Shown piece after piece: positions 62,301-64,000 of a stretch of DNA of 64,000 bases. The DNA comes from an uncultured Kiritimatiellota bacterium (GTDB lineage: Bacteria; Verrucomicrobiota; Kiritimatiellia; RFP12; UBA1067), in the NCBI GenBank assembly GCA_934667425.1, contig CAKULV010000010.1:1-64000 (forward strand). The letters run 5' to 3'. How positions within the stretch are numbered: position 1 is the first letter of the stretch; the number at the start of each line of letters is the position of its first letter. Below the pieces are notes generated by a model, which saw nothing but the letters and a program-made list of their open reading frames with translations, was not told the DNA's origin and did no database searches. The position numbers were made by a program, and so were the translations under genes.

Positions 62301-62805
62301 TCTCCGGCGGCACGCCATCGTTGCCCTCCGTAGGATGGTACCACCTCGGTTCGGCAAAGACATAGGCAGGCGTCGCGCCAAGAGCGCGCGTCGCCTCCGG
62401 TTCGCGCACGTCGCACCACCTTGCGACAAAAGCGCCGCCCGTTACGACCGTCGAGTCTGGCGTCACCCAGAATGCGGCGTCACGGCACACATCGGGCGCA
62501 GCGGTCTCTTCTTCGGGCCCATCCGCATCCGCCGCCAGTTCGAGCGTCCCACCAAGCGCGGCCATCGAATAGTCCACCTGCGCATCGATCCGCGAAAGGG
62601 GCATTTTCAGGGTGCCGTCGCCTGTCTTGTAGAACTTCGCCGCAGAGTCAATGACGAACTGCCCTTCCGGCGTTTCCGTTCCATTCTCGACATGTGCGCC
62701 TCCAGTCTCGCGGAAACCGACTTTCCGCATGTCCATCGAATGCGCCATTGCACCTGTGGCCAGCATGGCCATGCCGCACACATACATTGCCGAAGCACTC
62801 TTCAT
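59344..62805 (-). CDS. Giant surface protein with LamG-like and three jelly-roll-type domains
   Basis: A protein of about 1153 residues with a signal peptide (ASAMYVCGMAMLATGAMAHS). A LamG/concanavalin-like region (about 110-370) ends in YISEALVFTNALTEAQRLDVQRYLMRKW. A short beta-helix-like stretch follows, then three similar beta-sandwich domains each opening with an N/D-G-x-F-E/D motif (IENADFE, IPNGSFE, VSDGGFD). This is the look of carbohydrate-binding, DUF642-like modules. It ends in SFTVTKPQPGFVMQIR, sharing a C-terminal pattern with the beta-helix protein at 38669. ATG 62805 has AAAGGA upstream. It heads the rhamnosidase cluster and could capture polysaccharide at the cell surface. Confidence 0.75.
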   Translation of the reverse strand: MKSASAMYVCGMAMLATGAMAHSMDMRKVGFRETGGAHVENGTETPEGQFVIDSAAKFYKTGDGTLKMPLSRIDAQVDYSMAALGGTLELAADADGPEEETAAPDVCRDAAFWVTPDSTVVTGGAFVARWCDVREPEATRALGATPAYVFAEPRWYHPTEGNDGVPPEKVTKHGREAVYFGGHLAGRYLQWSKVVDKIQAIFLVHGVYDTFGAAIGYSLQIRSGGFVPDAKEKSTRPYADITKYFETRGDLAADLFSTTAFLDGQALDVMNTKPIRGFQLLECHFAPIVTKADTFFHTRFETMYSDTNMDSHQGGDYISEALVFTNALTEAQRLDVQRYLMRKWRLPRNRFTDVDENPLELQIPKPVGTVGVAASATVAVDVAADAETPPLAFNGEGTATKRGAGTLVVGADSSGKPDSSSMTIEAGAIISRQGGRLPALTLAGGSRYTAEAWNPKTATIAESSAKGGLRLTRTTVGDATLVVKDGDGWARANAVDGGVRLVDVRSGVLQLEAKCVEPAYVDGGVVTGIIENADFEMPFDEQEGKGWSQSLHYSTINGWAGRGAGWYMTRGGWAWNAYGVNADNYGPADGNAVLHVASVQRLATAITLPADGIYELSFMARNRCGIVRNSNPNIVQRFEICLGTGITDENMQRFASFAVNDGPMQRVRVRLPLLQAGTRTLIFRAQDDWKVPSGLTPPGLTLDDMRLSLVGEREREASFAIPNGSFEYQPTLETDTPPYHYTYYRAETPVEGWAFTDGVGNPLSGEHPLSGAAGLSTFMNNGSSWRPTPLFNYWDRPLGAGALAFSGNGGRASTAFQAPAGNYRLRAGLSRCAHWANGTSLGEAGLISAKIVFSDGNEIDLGSVTATSHLMANAIWPTPFSIQLDQPVTLVLRQTTSALTLVDDIAFVADDADTYGELVSDGGFDDTSYDWWKRPTTDISKVAYTTEPLNAYGWTAMSGTHAARLSGPKAHYYQTVTVPCAGLYRLRVAARSRIDGGEWSQNPIRFTLAKSGGIVTNEIGRIDPMPLYRQFQGFEYLFRVDEPGDYIFSVRAVDHSTDDPFAKNRQSFVDDISITRIRETPATFTLPEDTYVRVAAGAQVRLDFTNSVNVARLRLGNRNIYGVADASTHPRYISGLGSFTVTKPQPGFVMQIR

Positions 62806-62860
62806 CACGTTCAGTCCTTTCCTTTGTTCCCGACTTGATACACCGTTAACTACTTCTCGC

Positions 62861-62889
62861 ATAATACAAAATCCGCCCGTGCCGTACAA
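62861..62889 (-). promoter_or_regulatory. Probable promoter of the surface-protein/rhamnosidase operon
   Basis: Minus strand TTGTAC (62889-62884), 17 bases, TATTAT (62866-62861). The leader would be about 50 bases with an AAAGGA ribosome site before ATG 62805. Confidence 0.5.
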
Positions 62890-62894
62890 CCCCT

Positions 62895-62905
62895 CCTACC
62901 GTAGG
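62895..62905. promoter_or_regulatory. Possible operator between divergent promoters
   Basis: CCTAC-C-GTAGG, a perfect 5-bp dyad with a single central base, flanked by C-rich and G-rich runs that extend it imperfectly. It sits just upstream of the minus-strand -35 and about 25 bases before the plus-strand -10, where a regulator could act on both directions. Confidence 0.3.
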
Positions 62906-62928
62906 GGGTAGTGACGCAAGTGCGTTTT

Positions 62929-62937
62929 TGGTAGAAT
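62929..62937 (+). promoter_or_regulatory. Extended -10 promoter giving a leaderless transcript
   Basis: TGG-TAGAAT, seven bases (62938-62944) before ATG 62945, with no Shine-Dalgarno in between. Confidence 0.65.
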
Positions 62938-62944
62938 TGCGGCA

Positions 62945-64000
62945 ATGTTAATTGTTTCGACTTTCTTTGCGTTGGTGACAACCGCACATTCGCTTACCGA
63001 CGCCCAATTGCACAACCGCAGCGATGTCCCTTTCGATATCACGGCAACCGTTGTCCTGCGCGGCACGCCCGGTACGCGGCATTTCGCCGTGCAGGACGGC
63101 ACTGGGATTGCCTACCTATCCCTTCGCCCCGGATTCCCGAGCGAGACGCTTGCGCTCGGCATGGACGTGCGCGTCACGGGGACTACGGAAAGCGACGAGC
63201 GCGGGCTTGCCTATGCCGTTTGCGACCGCATCGACCGCTTCGGAATGCACGACTTGCCGCAACCTGTAGACGTCACGCCGTCCGAACTGCTGGACGGGCA
63301 ATACCTCCATAAGCGCGTTCGGGTCACGGCAACGGTAAGCGATATCTTCTTCGACGAGATCACGCCGCGCTGGATATATCTGGATCTCGCAGATGGCTCA
63401 AACCACGTCACTGCCGCGCTGATCGTTGGAGGCCCCGCTCCAATTCTTGAAAACCTCATAGGCGTGCGTGTCATCCTTACTGGCATCTTGCTGGAACCAT
63501 TCCACAACGACAGAACACACCTGGGATCGATCCTTACCGCGCACGGCATCGACTCGCTCGTTCCTCTGCAGGATCCCCTTCCTGATCCGTTTGCGGTTCC
63601 CGCCATCCCACCGACAACAGGACTTCGCCCGGACGACTTCAGGACAATTGGCCGGGTGCGGGATTGCGGTGAAGTCATAGCCGTATGGGGGCAGACTCAC
63701 TTTCTCATTCGCAGCTCCACCGGCGAAATCCGTCGAGTAGACCTTCTCCAGCCCCCCGCGCCGGCATGCGGCGACGGCGTGGACGTCGTAGGAGCAGCGG
63801 AGACCGATCTCTACCACGTAAACCTATCCCGTGCGCTTTGGAGGCCAGCAGCCGTCACGAACCACAACGAAGCAGCCACATCGACCATCTCCCTACGGGA
63901 TATTTTCGCAGACGAACAGGGCGACCCATGTATCCGCACCACGTACCACGGCCAGCCGATCGCACTCGTCGGCATTGTCAGAAGCCTGCCCGCAGAAGGC
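62945..64000 (+). CDS. Exported multi-domain protein, cut by right edge (possible sensor N-terminus)
   Basis: The frame from ATG 62945 stays open through the window end, giving 352 residues. A hydrophobic start (MLIVSTFFALVTTAHS) looks like a signal peptide. It is followed by at least two beta-rich units of about 100 residues with OB-fold character: FDITATVVLRG...FAVQDGTGIAYLSL, then KRVRVTATVSDIFFDEITPRWIYLDLADG. Similar units recur from about residue 230 (IGRVRDCGEVIAVWG). Such N-terminal arrays occur before membrane-spanning histidine kinases in related bacteria, so a sensor for the adjacent polysaccharide locus is plausible. No kinase domain is in the window, so this is inference. The start is supported by an extended -10 directly upstream. 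Confidence 0.6.
   Translation, partial: MLIVSTFFALVTTAHSLTDAQLHNRSDVPFDITATVVLRGTPGTRHFAVQDGTGIAYLSLRPGFPSETLALGMDVRVTGTTESDERGLAYAVCDRIDRFGMHDLPQPVDVTPSELLDGQYLHKRVRVTATVSDIFFDEITPRWIYLDLADGSNHVTAALIVGGPAPILENLIGVRVILTGILLEPFHNDRTHLGSILTAHGIDSLVPLQDPLPDPFAVPAIPPTTGLRPDDFRTIGRVRDCGEVIAVWGQTHFLIRSSTGEIRRVDLLQPPAPACGDGVDVVGAAETDLYHVNLSRALWRPAAVTNHNEAATSTISLRDIFADEQGDPCIRTTYHGQPIALVGIVRSLPAEG

Noticed and set aside
59344..62805. Autotransporter (type V) barrel at the end of the LamG-like protein
   Set aside because: The last 250 residues look like another sandwich domain plus a short tail; no 12-strand barrel or terminal aromatic residue is present.
61006..62838. 610-codon plus-strand frame opposite the LamG-like protein
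   Set aside because: Arg-rich antisense frame; the minus-strand gene has a signal peptide, ribosome site and domain structure.
1..64000. tRNA, rRNA, CRISPR array, insertion sequence or attachment site
   Set aside because: Intergenic gaps are short and none showed a cloverleaf, spaced direct repeats, transposase frame or terminal inverted repeats on reading.

Overview
The window looks like a chromosomal stretch from a Gram-negative, polysaccharide-degrading member of the PVC group. It most resembles the Kiritimatiellia/Verrucomicrobiota lineage, probably from a gut or anoxic habitat. This is inference from gene content. An outer membrane is shown by BamA, Skp and Lnt. Anaerobic metabolism is suggested by a 2-oxoacid:ferredoxin oxidoreductase and a V-type ATPase B subunit. 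There are many secreted glycoside hydrolases, and two very long beta-helix-like or LamG-like surface proteins of a kind common in these genomes. No rRNA, tRNA, CRISPR array, transposase or phage gene was seen. No gene-free stretch exceeds 300 bases; the longest are 43873-44088 and 34348-34534.

Layout. 1-3400: a visibly AT-richer accessory patch with a frameshifted Sel1-repeat gene, a P-loop NTPase, an FRG-domain protein and two small proteins. 3435-14312 (+): glycogen phosphorylase, then bamA-skp-tgt-yajC and a LysM protein, a CE15-like esterase, serine acetyltransferase and a DEDDh exonuclease. 14333-18655 (+): a Tat lipoprotein resembling GH20, an isolated V-ATPase subunit B, a truncated hydrolase remnant and a fused beta-gamma 2-oxoacid oxidoreductase. 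18663-19940 (-): rarA, divergent from a (+) run (20028-25018) with a secreted TIM-barrel protein, a membrane-anchored alpha/alpha-toroid protein, a coiled-coil membrane protein and a NYN nuclease. 25081-34347 (-): housekeeping genes (fba, recR, ybaB, purC, yggS, prmC, stand-alone AICAR transformylase, CBS-pyrophosphatase), with a GH31 enzyme and a DUF3127 protein among them.

34535-43872 (-): exported proteins comprising a metallophosphoesterase, a large TIM-barrel-like protein, a 1041-residue beta-helix-like protein, a DUF5009 membrane acyltransferase and a PIG-L deacetylase. 44089-47834 (-): tyrS-lnt-HAD. 47910-62805 (-): what reads as a pectin or rhamnogalacturonan locus. It has a surface LamG-like protein, a DUF6259 hydrolase, a giant GH106 rhamnosidase fused to a second TIM barrel, a hexuronate-type MFS importer, an orphan PTS IIC and a KduI isomerase carrying a signal peptide. 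A divergent exported protein (62945 to the right edge), perhaps a sensor, is cut by the window end.

Cross-cutting signals. Nine genes are preceded by an extended -10 element (TGN-TANAAT). In four of them the ATG lies only 7-8 nt after the -10 and there is no Shine-Dalgarno, which points to leaderless mRNAs. The two giant surface proteins, otherwise unlike each other, end in the same short C-terminal pattern (Lys/Arg-Pro turn, Gly, alternating hydrophobics, Ile-Arg-stop). This may be a lineage-specific sorting or anchoring signal.
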